64,000 bases of DNA from Nipponacmea schrenckii (lineage: Eukaryota; Mollusca; Gastropoda; Lottiidae): the NCBI GenBank assembly GCA_030562195.1, contig CM060202.1, positions 15,190,001-15,254,000 of the forward strand, written 5' to 3'. Made by a program: the position numbers and the translations under genes. Shown here one piece after another: positions 20,798 to 32,500 of this stretch. How positions within the stretch are numbered: position 1 is the first letter of the stretch; each line of letters starts with the position of its first letter. Under the pieces are notes generated by a model. The model saw only the letters and a list, made by a program, of their open reading frames with translations, ran no database searches and was not told the DNA's origin.

Positions 20798-22587
20798 TAC
20801 GCACCTGAAGAAGTTGAAGGAGAGAGCAAATCTATCATTGGCATTCTGAGGGAACCTTGAGTTATGGTGGTTTCTAAATTCATATAGGGAACTATATTTT
20901 TATTAAATTGGGTTGAGTTGATATACTGCAAGATTTAATAATTAATGTAGACTAAAAATTATACATATATGTTAAACCATACAGTTGAAATGTAACAATA
21001 CAATTATTATTAGCTATGTGGACTTTGGACATCAATTCTTATGAATGACCTTATCCAGTTATAGGCTATGACCAAATTTTACAACAACTGAACTTAAATC
21101 AGTTAATCATATAATTTTAATTAACTTCATAAATCAGAAAACTTTATTCTTATAAACCCCAAAGCATGCAGAACTGGCAAACATGGCATAAAGACAAGTT
21201 TCTGTGGTCAGGAATGACCTATATTGGTTTGTCCACACAACTAATTAATGTATTGTATATTAAGTTCAACCTGCCGATATATAACTAAGATTTGTTACAA
21301 CTTATAATTTAACAGAATAAATAAAACTCTACAGTTAACATAATTACTTTAATTTACATAATTACTTCAAATCTGATGGAATAATTAGTCAAATACCAGC
21401 TTTTCCATCTGATGAGCACATATTTGACTAGGATAACAAAATCACAATATCATAAGGGTAAGAAATGCACTTCTTTTTGACCAATACCTTCATCTTTCCA
21501 CATCCCACATTTTGACTTACACATTACCATTAGCAATTTTTGAGAGAATACCACTCTTAATCAGCTGCTACATGAGAGAGTACATGAAATTTCTTTGTAC
21601 ATTTACATTTTGAGCTAGGTCAATGTTTGAAAAAGACTCTGGTATGGATGAAATCTGATCAATTATTTATATTATTGTAGGTGTGTAGAATGTACTAAAC
21701 AAATATCAGCCACTCTACTATTTATAGCTAGGGCTAATCTCTTAAGAATGATATCTTTATACATTAAAATACAGATATGACATCACTCTTTCATATTTGA
21801 GACCATTTTCTGAACTAACTAGTACTGGTATTGTGCAAAGAGTACATTCTTTTTTTTTATTTCAAAATGGAGGCAAATTTTTAACTGACGTGATGTCATA
21901 TTCAGGCAATATAAAATTGAGAAAAAAAATTATTTATTGTTTGTATAATCTGTACTTTAAGTAGGTAAATGGTCCTCAGTCAGTCCAATGCGTTCATTCA
22001 ATAATGAGGTAATGTGTGGACCTTTTTGGAGTGCTTTGGGCCATCTACATATACATAATGCATAGGCTACCTGAAAGCTTTTCAATCAAAATACTTGCAA
22101 AGCTCATTAAATATAGAAAAATAATGACAATAAGATACCAGGTATGCTAATTATAATAAATATAACATTTCCCAATATGAATTGGTTATTAAATGTTTTC
22201 AATAAATAGGTTTGATCACAAGAATACACATACTGCTATTATATCTTAATTATCAAAGGTACCGTACTAAATCCAAATTGAAGTTGAGAAACAAGGCAGC
22301 CCAAATACATGACTAAATAACAATGAAACTAATAAGTTATAATTTGCATAGTTAGAGGAATACTGCATCTTTGACTGAATATAAATTTTAACCTTAGTAT
22401 TATATTCATTAGATATATACTAGCTGTCATACATAGCATGACAGAAACCTTATAATATTTCAATAACAAGACACCAGGAAAGTTCACTGATGAATAAAAT
22501 CATATTGACCATTCTTGAGAACTTAAATTTTTTTTTTATGTTTGTTTTAAGACGCAGTATCCCTTTAATGTTTGGCAATCACTGTAT
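20798..22587. other. Convergent intergenic region SNAPC2 / LRRC58
   Basis: The 3' ends of a plus-strand and a minus-strand gene face each other here. Two AATAAA signals at about 21314-21323 could serve SNAPC2. No exon is recognisable. A MITE-like sequence lies at 22356-22564, next to the LRRC58 stop. Confidence 0.5.
22356..22564. mobile_element. MITE-like element with TTAA-adjacent inverted ends
   Basis: The left end reads TTAGAGGAATACTGCATCTT and the right end, reverse-complemented, reads TTAAAGGGATACTGCGTCTT. These are imperfect inverted termini next to a TTAA or degenerate TTAG. The ends resemble those of the better-preserved element at 49136-49468, and the 3' portions share CATATTGACC and TTCTTGAGAACT. 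No coding capacity. Kolobok- or piggyBac-derived MITEs use TTAA targets, so one of these is the likely class. Confidence 0.5.
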
Positions 22588-25169
22588 TTAACCCAGAAGA
22601 ACTCTTCTCATTCTTTCTTTAGCACTATCATCACTGTCTTCACTCTCACTATCACCGACTGAATTCACTGTGGTACAACTTGGTGAACATAAATATTGTA
22701 GTAATGGTAGTCTGTATTTTCCACAAAAATCAACAAACTTGACTTGTTCTACACGGGATGAAAAATAAACCCCTGAAATAAATACATCAGATATAATTTA
22801 TATTCAATAGCCTTATTCTTTCACATTAAATTATGAACAAGTTTATCAGTGATGAGAAATAAATGACTAGCCTCCAATTCCTCAAAAGTGGCCAAGTTGT
22901 GTATGGACAATATCTTCAATGAAAGTTGCAGGTTAAGACAGATTGAAAAGTGCACACTAGAGAATGCCTTAAATGTAGACTATTATTTTAACTCAATGTC
23001 TTATCACTTTGCAGCTCTATTTCACATAAGGTGAAAGGATGTTCAGTACTTCTCATAAAATTTGCTCAATAAATTCAAAAAAATTTCAGAGAGAATTTCG
23101 TTCCTTTTTGAGTTGAGAGAAATCTGTTTCTTTTGAATGTTAAATTATAAAACGTTATATTTTCACCAACACAAAGACTATTTTTGAAAAGCCAAAAAAG
23201 ACAGTAAGTTTTCAGATTTCAAATCTGATTTGTGACCTTTACAAATTTCAGATGCTTTATCTTGACAAAAATATAATATTTCCACCAAATATTTACATCA
23301 CCGCAGTCATATTGAAGATCTACAAACCTTTGCATTGAGGGTTAACACAGTGTTTTGCTGAATCTAAATACTGCATCAAATTTGATGGCAACTCTTGTTT
23401 TGTGTATAGAAGGTTTTCCACTTTAACACATCGCCCTGAGAGTTCTAACAATGTAGGTGGGTTGTAGACTAGATCTTGTACAAATTTCACGACTAGTGGA
23501 TTGTTTCGTAGGCTTAATTCTACTATGTTCAGGGAAACTAATGCTGTTGGTAGAGTTGAAATTTGATTGTTATGTAAACTGAGGGAGCGCAAACTTTGTA
23601 GATGTATCAGTGTTGGTGGAAGACTCTGAATTTGGTTGTCACAAAGAACTAACGCCGTCAATTTCTGGAGGTAGCCAATTTCAGCAGGAATTTCAATCAG
23701 ACAATTTCCACCCAGATACAATATTTCTAATCTGAAAATATAATTGAACACATTACATACAAATGAATCAAATTTCAAAATCAATGAATGCATGAAAGTG
23801 AATCACCTTGACACAATACAAACATGAAACAATAGAAAAGCTTTAATAGGCCCCTAACAAATATATTTCAACATAATTACAACATGTTTATTGAATGTTT
23901 ATTTGATTTGGCCAACAAGAACATTTAGAAGAGGTGAAGAATTGGAAAGACTGCTTCTAGTATAGGCTACAGAGTTCTTTATTCTATTAGTTAGCTTGCT
24001 GGATTTTTAACATTACATTAATACTACAAATTTATTCAAGATGTTTACTAATATTTTCTCCACTTTCCCTAAAAAATATTGTTTGTCTGTGTTGCATAAT
24101 CGGCTTTTAGGTACTTGAAAATAATGCTGTAACTTGAAATAATATCTTAAAATAGTAATTTTTGACTCCATCTTCATTATCAATGTCATTGGCAGGTCAT
24201 TTCACGTAAACTAGGTCAGGTATTTGACTTATATGTTTTTAACTTGTATGCTTAGACATACTGGTAGTAAAGAGAAAATTGTTATATAATTTGGGTTTTT
24301 TATTTAAGCATTGAAGTTATAGGCTATGTTGTTTCATTTAGTAGACTGAAGTGCTTTATTAAATATGAGTGAGTGAAACCCCCTCTAGGAAGGTATGCTC
24401 GTTATATAGTGTAATAGGCTACTTAAACAGTTCACATAATCGCAAGTACTAGTAAGCATCAATGGTGTAGGCCTAATGTTCAATCATTAGAACTATGGCT
24501 GTTGATATTTCAACAGGATTAGGCCTACTGATGGTTTGTTTTGATTAGGCCTATCATGGTACCACTACCAGTACCTGTATGCTTCATGCTGGTAGCACCT
24601 AGCTAGAGACATTGTTTTCTATTAGGTAGTAGGCCTACTATTGGCAATACTTACTTTGACAAAGCTTTAATGCTACCTCCAATATGTGCCATCTTATTTC
24701 CACCCATGTACAAACACCGCAGGCTTGGTAATTCTGTAATTTGTTGTGGCATATCTATGAAATTATTGCCTCCAAGGTGTAACACTTCCAAAGACCGAAG
24801 AAGGCCAAAATCTTTTGGTAGGCTGTCTGTATCAAAACAATTATTTCTGGCTATGAAAGTTTTTAAGTAATGTAATTTCACAAGTTCTGAACTGAGGTGG
24901 GTCATGTTGTTAGCACTAATGTCAAGCGTTACTAGATTTTTAAAAGTAGAAATAGTGTCTGGTAACGACAAAATTTCGTTATGGTCCAACTGTAATGCCC
25001 TGAGTTCATTTGATCTGAGCAACAGAAAATCTGGTAAAATTTCCAGGTCTGAATATGACAAATCTTCTGCATTTTCTCCATTGAATTCACTATCCGACGA
25101 AGAAGTATCACTTTCTGAACATCGTCGTAGGGCTTCCATTCGAGAAGTTTTCAACAAAGCTTCAGCCAT
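22588..25169 (-). CDS. LRRC58: Leucine-rich repeat-containing protein 58
   Basis: Three coding exons, 24655-25169, 23328-23731 and 22588-22772, with matching phases (2 then 1). The product is 367 aa, against about 371 in human. After an acidic, Ser-rich start (residues 15-45), typical LxxLxLxxNxL repeats run through roughly residues 45-265. Examples are LRALQLDHNEILSLP, LEVLHLGGNNFIDMP and LEILYLGGNCLIEIP. The C-terminal block carries the hallmark sequence of LRRC58: VKFVDFCGKYRLPL followed by QYLCSPSC, and the end RMRRVLLG (human RMQKVLLG). There is no signal peptide or membrane segment, so it is probably intracellular. I make no specific functional claim; in other animals it is thought to act as a ubiquitin-ligase substrate adaptor. 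The start codon chosen is the first in frame of the long first exon. Confidence 0.93.
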
Positions 25170-25620
25170 TTTGGTAGTTAAATTGTCACAATTTAGCCCT
25201 AAAACAACACTTCATACACAGTCCTTGGCAGTTAGTTATACTATTAGGCCTCACCCTCACCTTCCGTCTGGCCTTTTACAAAATAGCCCTATTCTACTTC
25301 TAGTTCATTGCTTTCTGACCAACATTTTCACTTTGTCGGTCAAGGCCGAATTTAACAATATTATTTGTTGTCTCGATTGTCATGCATAATTAAATACCGT
25401 TAACAGAAGTAAAAATTCTGGACATTCAAGATTAAGAACACGTGCTTGGAGAATGGCGATTGTTTTTTTGAATGAATGATTGTCGCATGAAACAGAGTCG
25501 ATCACGAGCTTGTTTGCAAGATTTACATCTCAGTAGACAAAAGTCAAAGCCCTCAACTTATAAAATATACCGGTACCGAAATACCATTCATTAGAGAGAT
25601 TTAAATTTGGTCAACTATTT

Positions 25621-25692
25621 CAGAAGTTTCTGGGTTCGAATACAAAGTTATATGGCTTATATAACTTTGTATTCGAACCCTGGAACTTCTGA
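25621..25692. repeat. Long near-perfect inverted repeat (hairpin)
   Basis: The left arm holds CAGAAGTTTCTGGGTTCGAA and then TACAAAGTTATAT. After four bases (GGCT) the right arm holds TATATAACTTTGTATTCGAA and then CCCTGGAACTTCTGA. The arms differ by only about two to three positions. Each arm carries GGTTCGAATAC, close to a Pol III B box. Confidence 0.85.
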
Positions 25693-26779
25693 ATTTATGA
25701 CCATATAGTTCCAACCCCCAACTACAGTACAAAATAAGGAAATAAATTGTAAATTACAGATCTTAAGGCACCGTGTGATTTGGTTCTGCCAGTTCAGTCA
25801 TAAAATTTGCTTCAACATCACTGTAGACTGTGGTGAAAAAAATTAGCCTTGTGGAGGCTTCATAGTTATCCCGGACTGGTCATATTTTACGGGATATTCA
25901 TAGGCCTATCCTAAGAAGAACTCGACAGGGTTTTTACACCAGTAAAGAGTTATGTTCAGCTTCTTGATAAATTAGCATGCTAGATAGGTTAAAGGACTAT
26001 CTATTAATAATGATTTCAAAAGACTTCACTTATTTTCTATGAAGCTGCATCTTCCTTAAAATCTGGAAAACTCACAAAAATAAGTCATTTTCAAATGAAT
26101 CTTTAAGGATAGTTATTTGGATACTTATTTATATTTTTATGTTATTTATGGCAGCAGGTTTATTTATAACTTTAACTATTAGAATTTCAGCAGGCCTAGG
26201 AATTAGCAAAACAAAAGGTTGAATGTCGGTGGTGACCGCGTGACGAACAGGGACACCAACTAGACCATCATATCCAAGGAGTGTTATCGTGAGGAGGCAT
26301 TTTGACCCGACACCCGTATTTCCCCATTCCATTTTACAATGTATACAACTTAATTTAGAACCCATAACTTGAAAATGAAAACATCAATCCAGAGATAAAA
26401 TATAATAGGTAAAGCAGAACCTGAATCATGTAGTATAAATGATGGAATTATAAAGTTACAGGATTGAACTTAAGTTTGCTAATAGTATTTAGTGAATATA
26501 CAACAAAATATTGAGCGTATATGACTATATGTGCTAGTCTATGCCTTTTGTTTTAACGTATTGCAGGAGCGTCTGTCCATTAAAGCACAATGTAGGCCCT
26601 TCTTGTGTTTTTAATTAAATTGTACATTGAAATATTGTACATTTCTTTGCGGTCATGTACTTGCGTCTAAATGCAGAGATGAGTGGGTGGAAGATGTCAT
26701 TTTGAAATCTTATTCTATTTAGTCTTCTTACCCCTACTTCAGGGCTCACTACCTCAACTATTTATTTACCTCTGTGATA

Positions 26780-26992
26780 TTACAACCTGATCTCAACTAA
26801 TGTGCTAATATCAACTGTGCCAATATTTTTTATGTAATAGATTTGAATGTTTTTATTTGTCTTGTTATCTTTGTTATTTTTCATACATATAGGAAGAGTT
26901 GGTGAAAATAGCCGATGGCCAATGTTATTATTTGTAAAAACTGACATTAAATAAAGATTGTATTGTATTGTATTGTATTGTATTGTATTGTA
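26780..26992 (+). mobile_element. 3' end of a LINE-like retroelement with (TATTG)n tail
   Basis: An AATAAA-type signal (ATTAAATAAAGATTG) is followed directly by a run of seven TATTG units (about 26958-26991). A polyadenylation-like signal leading into a short simple-repeat tail is a common signature of the 3' end of CR1-like and related non-LTR retrotransposons. No coding region is left upstream, so the copy would be 5'-truncated. The 5' limit is a guess. Confidence 0.45.
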
Positions 26993-27093
26993 CAACACAG
27001 ATATGACAACAAACAACATATTAGAATGGTTTATGAATTTAATCTCATAATATCTGCAGTAAGTATTGTTTTTAAATCAAAAATTTTACATTT

Positions 27094-29237
27094 TTATCTG
27101 CGGTATTCCCTGTCTCGACTTCTTCTACGTTCATTTTTATATTTATCATTTCGTTCATATTGGGTAGATCTATGTCTTGGAGATTGTGACCACTGCCTTT
27201 TATATGTAGTATCTCTATCCACAGGAGATCTGGAACGGCGCCTATCTTTGTCTTTGTTCTTTGACTTCTTTTTATGCTTTTTCTTCACACTTTCCGAATC
27301 TGAATCACTTTCTCTTATTGCATGTTTTTTAGACTTTTTTAAATGTTTATGTTTCTTACTTTCTTCATTATCATCATTATCAAATACTAAATCATATCCA
27401 TGGCTTGTACGAGATTGGTCTTTGACAGAATATTTAGATCTAAAGTCATCCTTAGATTTGTTGAGTTCACCAAGTTTTCCAGACTTTCTTAACTTAGAGA
27501 CAGACTGACTGAAATCTACATGAATTCTACGATCATCAATAAGTACATTGTCCATTTTAAAATAAGCATTTTCACATGAATTAGTCTCAGCAAATTCAAT
27601 AAAAGCATACTGTAATGATTCCCCTGTTTTCTGGTCTTTGATAACTTCACAACTATTTATTTTACCAAATCGTGAAAAAATCATTTCTAAGTCTTCAGCT
27701 GCAAATATAAAACATAGTAAATTTAATAAATTCTATTTTATTTGTTCCATTGTGTGGGATCTATCCTTGCTATTTCATTTATATTTTAGTTGACATGGAT
27801 ACAATTAATGAAGAAATAAAATAATGATTGGTTTTATAATACATGTTATCTAGTTTATCAATGTTCTTTGATGATCTGATCATTTCCCTGTTTATGAAAA
27901 GGACAAAACAATAATTTTCTAGATGAATGCTAATTGTCCTTATTTTTTATTGATTGAAGAAGAACCGAGCAATAAATTTTGATTCTAAAAAGTGATCCAG
28001 TGAACACATAATTGAAACTAGTTTTTGTAAAATTGCAAGAACCAGACATTTGAATTAAAATATGACTGGTGCAAATCAAGTTATCAGTCCTTGATGAACA
28101 GAAAAACTTCATAAAACCACTTCACAATCCAATAAGTAACAGTCTTCTAACCTGTGGTGACTGGATTTAATTTACACACAAACAAAACATTATCATCTGG
28201 ATTAACTTCAGCTGCAGGTAAATCTCCCACCATTTCTAATATCTGAGCATTTGCATTAGCTTCTTTCTGTTCCATCATTTCCCGAATTTCCTCTTCTGTT
28301 TTACCTTTAGTATCATCAATTTCTTCATCAGCACCTAAAATGGCAAAAAATAACTTAAATAAATGACAGTAAATAATAGTCTACACTATTCAGTTTCATA
28401 TATTCAATCCTTTACTACTCAAGAGCTTATGCAGCATAATATGAAACTAATTGAAGTTCAATTTCATTTTACCATTGATCTCAATTGTAGTGATATGTAA
28501 ATGTCACTTTTTGACAACAGTGTGCTTGGTAAAATAATAATTTTTCTTTTGTAAAAATACCCTAAAGTTTAATTTCAGCTTTTATTTCTCCAATGAATGA
28601 CTTTCTAATAAAATAAGCATAAGAACACACTGATATGCATAATTTGATTATTTCTATACTTACCTATTCTATCACTCTTTAACATTTCTTCTGTAGGTTC
28701 TGGGGATCTTGATGGTATAACTAAATCTGGAGGGTCATCGAAGGGATCGTCAAGTATAATCGTGTGGTATATTCGAATATCTCTGTATGGTCTGTGTTCA
28801 TCATCACAATAAGCTTCGTTTAATTTTTTTAAGACATCAAAGCCCTCAGCTATCTCTCCAAATACTGTATGTACATTGTCAAGATAGTCTAAATTGTCAC
28901 CAAGAGTAATGAAGAACTGGGAACCATGCATACCATCACCATTATTTACCATAGAAATTAATCCTTGTTTCTTGTGTTTAATTCTTGGATTTGTTTCCAT
29001 TTCAAAATACCTTGCTTGTTCCCCATATATAAGTGAAAACACGGACGAACCCCCCTTTCCGGTTGCTGTAGGATCACCCGTTTGAGCAACGAGATTACTT
29101 TGGACAGAATGAAACAAACAAAAATTGTAATACTTGACTTTGCATAGTTTTAAAAAATTTTGACAAGATCGGGGCCTTTCATCAGTAAACAGGTCGATGG
29201 TTATGGACCCAAGAGATGTTTCGACTAAAACCGACAT
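27094..29237 (-). CDS. PPIL4: Cyclophilin-RRM protein PPIL4
   Basis: Peptidyl-prolyl isomerase-like 4, a nuclear cyclophilin linked to the spliceosome. Coding exons 28664-29237, 28152-28334 and 27094-27698 have phases 1 and 1 and encode 453 aa. The start [10 protein letters not shown] matches human MAVLLETTLG; an upstream in-frame ATG (29249) would add only four residues. The cyclophilin-like domain covers about 1-165 ([29 protein letters not shown]). It is followed by [12 protein letters not shown] and SPEPT blocks diagnostic of PPIL4. An RRM occupies about 240-318, with LFVCKL as RNP2 and YAFIEF as RNP1. The rest (about 350-453) is Lys/Arg/Ser-rich with RS dipeptides. The FHR arginine that catalyses isomerisation in cyclophilin A is replaced here (FHSV), so activity is doubtful, as may hold for the family. 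The gene is head-to-head with PEX19. Confidence 0.95.
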
Positions 29238-29567
29238 TAGTGATATCAAAGGTATGTGTTACAATATGATATTTCTATTCTAAACTCAAAACGTGAAATG
29301 GCTATTAAATTTTTGCGTTTTTTGTCGTCCATTACAGGAAGTTCATGTACATAGCCGCTTATAGCATTCAAAAATAATTTCCGGTGAAGAGAGCCTTTAT
29401 CCATTCGTTTTATACTTACCATTTGAATAAAGTTGTGATTTTTACAAACTCGTAATTTGATATACAAATGGATATATTTGTAACATTTGTTGACCAATGG
29501 TTAAGTCGATAATTTTGAAATAATATTTGTGACCTTCATTGATGCCAGCGACATTTATTTCTCAGCA
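29238..29567. promoter_or_regulatory. Bidirectional promoter region PPIL4 / PEX19
   Basis: Only 330 bp lie between the two divergent start codons. Both 5' UTRs and both core promoters must fit here, unless upstream noncoding exons overlap. No TATA box is convincing on either side. This is inferred from the layout, not from recognised factor sites. Confidence 0.55.
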
Positions 29568-32500
29568 ATGGCAGACGATGAAAATCATGTGGTTGGTAAA
29601 GAAACCTTGTCTGGAAAAACAGATCAAAATGAAAGTAATAGCACCGATACCAAGACAGAGAAGCAAGATCCCGAACTAGACGATCTTTTGGACAGTGAGT
29701 TCTAATGATGTCCTATTGACCTAGATCTTTTTGTTTTGATCATGTCACTACCAAGTTCCAGTAATCGCCCCACACTCACAGGCTACACAGCCTCTGCCAA
29801 AGCCACTTGCACAGTTCCCAAACCCAGGTCAAAGCAAATTCAACCTTCTAAGGCTAAGCTAAGGCTTTTTGTTGAAATTGAAAGTGAAAGGTTATTTCCT
29901 TTGTAGATCACAAAATGAATATGAATCCAATGTCATCTGGCAGTGGTTTTACCAGTTCCACTTGGATTTGTGTTCTTCAATCCCTCTTTAAATTAAGAGG
30001 GTGTAGAGTTATAGTGTAGAATTCCCTGAATTATCTGAAATAGGTCAGACTTAAAAATCCAAACTGAGTTCCTTATAGCCATAGGTTGTGCACAATTTCA
30101 TTTTCAGGATCAAAACATTTTTCATCAAAAAACAAATTTTTTTTTAGCCTCTATTTTCTTTGATCAGGTACCAGAAGTTTGAACTCTTGGCTTTTTACAG
30201 TTCCTTATAACCAGGCAACATTTTCCCCACTTGTTTGCTTCAATTTTTAGAAAATGTCTTGATTGATAAGGGGGCTGTGGGGGAAGATTTGAAACATACC
30301 TTTACTGCCTTTTAGTCAAAACAACTTATAGGCCTAGACTAATAAGGTAGTCAGATTCAATTAATAACAAAAAAGATATTTTGATTTTTTTTTTAGGTAA
30401 ATGTTTTGATCATGATATTATGCACAACCTATTGCAGAAATTTAGTTTCGATTTATTTGACTTTTCTGACCCAGTTCGAGAATTACGAACTTTACACTCA
30501 ACGTTTGGTTAACATATAATTTGTTTCAATTTCTGTAGAGACCTTTAATTATTACCCTTCAATTTTACTTTAGTCCTAACACTAAGTATTGGTTAAGAAT
30601 TAAGATATATTGCCATTGAATTATAGCCACTTTTCTTATTATACCCTTCTTCTGCCAAACTGCTATTATCTCACTTTTAAACAGAAGAAAGCCTTTCTCT
30701 TTGATATACCAATTATTTTGATCAGAGATTAAGTACGGGTACCCTAATATAGGATACTGAAATATGAATTTGATTTGTTCAAGGTGCACTTGAAGACTTT
30801 GATAAACACAAACAATCAGAAGAAACAAAAGAAAGTCAGTTTAATGGGTCTCCCCAAGTAAGTTTTAGCTACACCAAATTTGCTACATTTATTGAGGGCT
30901 GTGCAATATTGGTCAAATGCTGGTGAAAGTCTCAAGAAAGGGATTTTTCCTCTACCTGCAATACAAGGTACTTATTTGATGTGAGGTCACAGTTTTAACT
31001 AATGGCCAAAGTTTATTTTAAAAAGGATGTGATAGAGAGTTTGCTTTACAGCTCAGACTAACTCAGTGATTAAACAAATATTTTGTACATATTTAACTAA
31101 TGTGTTGAAACTATATACCAAAATAATTCAAAGAGCTAGGAATTGCATAAATCGGCATCATACCTGGTTGAAGTAACACATCTTATGAAATAGAATCTTA
31201 GTTATCTGAAGTTTTTGTTCATTTATTTGCAGGATGCTGCAGGAGGTCCAGCCTCAGAAGATGATTTGGCTGATGAATTTTCAGATCAAATGGCTGCGCA
31301 ATTCGAAGAAGCAATGAAAGCATTCATGTCACAAGATCCAACCATGATTCAGCAATTAGAAAAACTTTCTGAAGTTGCTGGAAAGGCTGGTATGTAAATT
31401 TATCTGATAAAAAATAAAAACAGCCAGTTTTAAAAACACTAATGTGCAATAAAAAATGTACACTCCCTTGGTCAGTACCTTCAATATTCTGCCCTGTGAT
31501 ACAACCTTCAATGTTTCAGATAAATAAATGAAAGGGGTGTACAGTCATTCAAATCATTCAACTTATAGCTATCCATGTCACTTTTCAGAATAGAAATTAT
31601 TGTCTTGTTCTCCTAATACAAGGAAGAACAAGGAAATATAACAATGATAACAACATCATTAATAAAATACTTTTGAAAAACATAGCTTTATCAACTGATG
31701 ATGCAGATCTTTAGATGCCAGAATTAGAAACCCTTTTGACTGAAAACCTTTTTTTTTTGCGTATTAAAGGTGATTCTGTAGAGGCACAACAAGAGTTTGC
31801 TGCCACATTAACTCAAACATTATCTGGTCTAGCACAAAATGCAGAGGGATTGCAGGTAAGGCTGTAGATTGTTGGTATATGTCCTACTTTCTCAAATGTT
31901 TGTCAAAGACTTCGTTAGAGGATCAGGTTAGACTTAACAGTAGGTGTTCTTAGATTAGACTGTACTCTAAAAGTGCTATGTTTCTGATTTCTAAAAGCCA
32001 AACAGGAAGCTAAAATGTGTCTAATAACATTATAACAAACTAATCACCAACAACTAAATACCACCAAAATTAAATCTAGGCAGTAGTAGACCATCTTTTA
32101 TTTCTCTGTAACAGTGATATTCTTGATTTATTAACTACTTGGAATGATTTATTTATATCTTATCAGGAACAACCATCTCCAGATGAAATCAACAGTACAT
32201 TTGCTAATATGGGTATAGGAGCTATGGGAGGTGGACCAGGTCAAGAAGCTGATTGTTTTCCTGCTATGCAAGGAATGATGCAAATGTTATTATCTAAAGA
32301 AGTATTATATCCCTCACTGAAAGAAATAGCTTCTAAAGTGAGTATGCCTGCAAATGAAATTCTTCATAGATTTTATCTACATGTACATGTATTTGAATAA
32401 ATAAAATGTCAAGGTTTTGATTTAATATTACTTGAAATTTAACCCTTTGAATGAGAGTTCTAATTTTCAAGCTCTGTAATTTAAAGCGTTCATAAAGTCT

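Larger units (their letters stand above)
25170..27093. other. Intergenic region LRRC58 / PPIL4
   Basis: The LRRC58 promoter must lie just above 25169. The region also holds a long hairpin (25621-25692) and a LINE-like 3' tail (about 26780-26992). A 78-codon minus-strand frame at 26129-26365 starts MGSKLSC, which would suit N-myristoylation, but has no recognisable homologue. Confidence 0.45.

Noticed and set aside
24904..25389. Plus-strand 161-codon frame
   Set aside because: Antisense to LRRC58 exon 1 and its upstream sequence, with no homology.
26129..26365. Minus-strand 78-codon frame starting MGSKLSC
   Set aside because: The N-terminus would suit lipid modification, but there is no recognisable homologue, no splice context that extends it and no neighbouring support.
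26963..27508. Long plus-strand frame of 181 codons
   Set aside because: Antisense shadow of the last PPIL4 exon; its Leu/Ser-rich sequence mirrors the Lys/Arg/Ser-rich tail.
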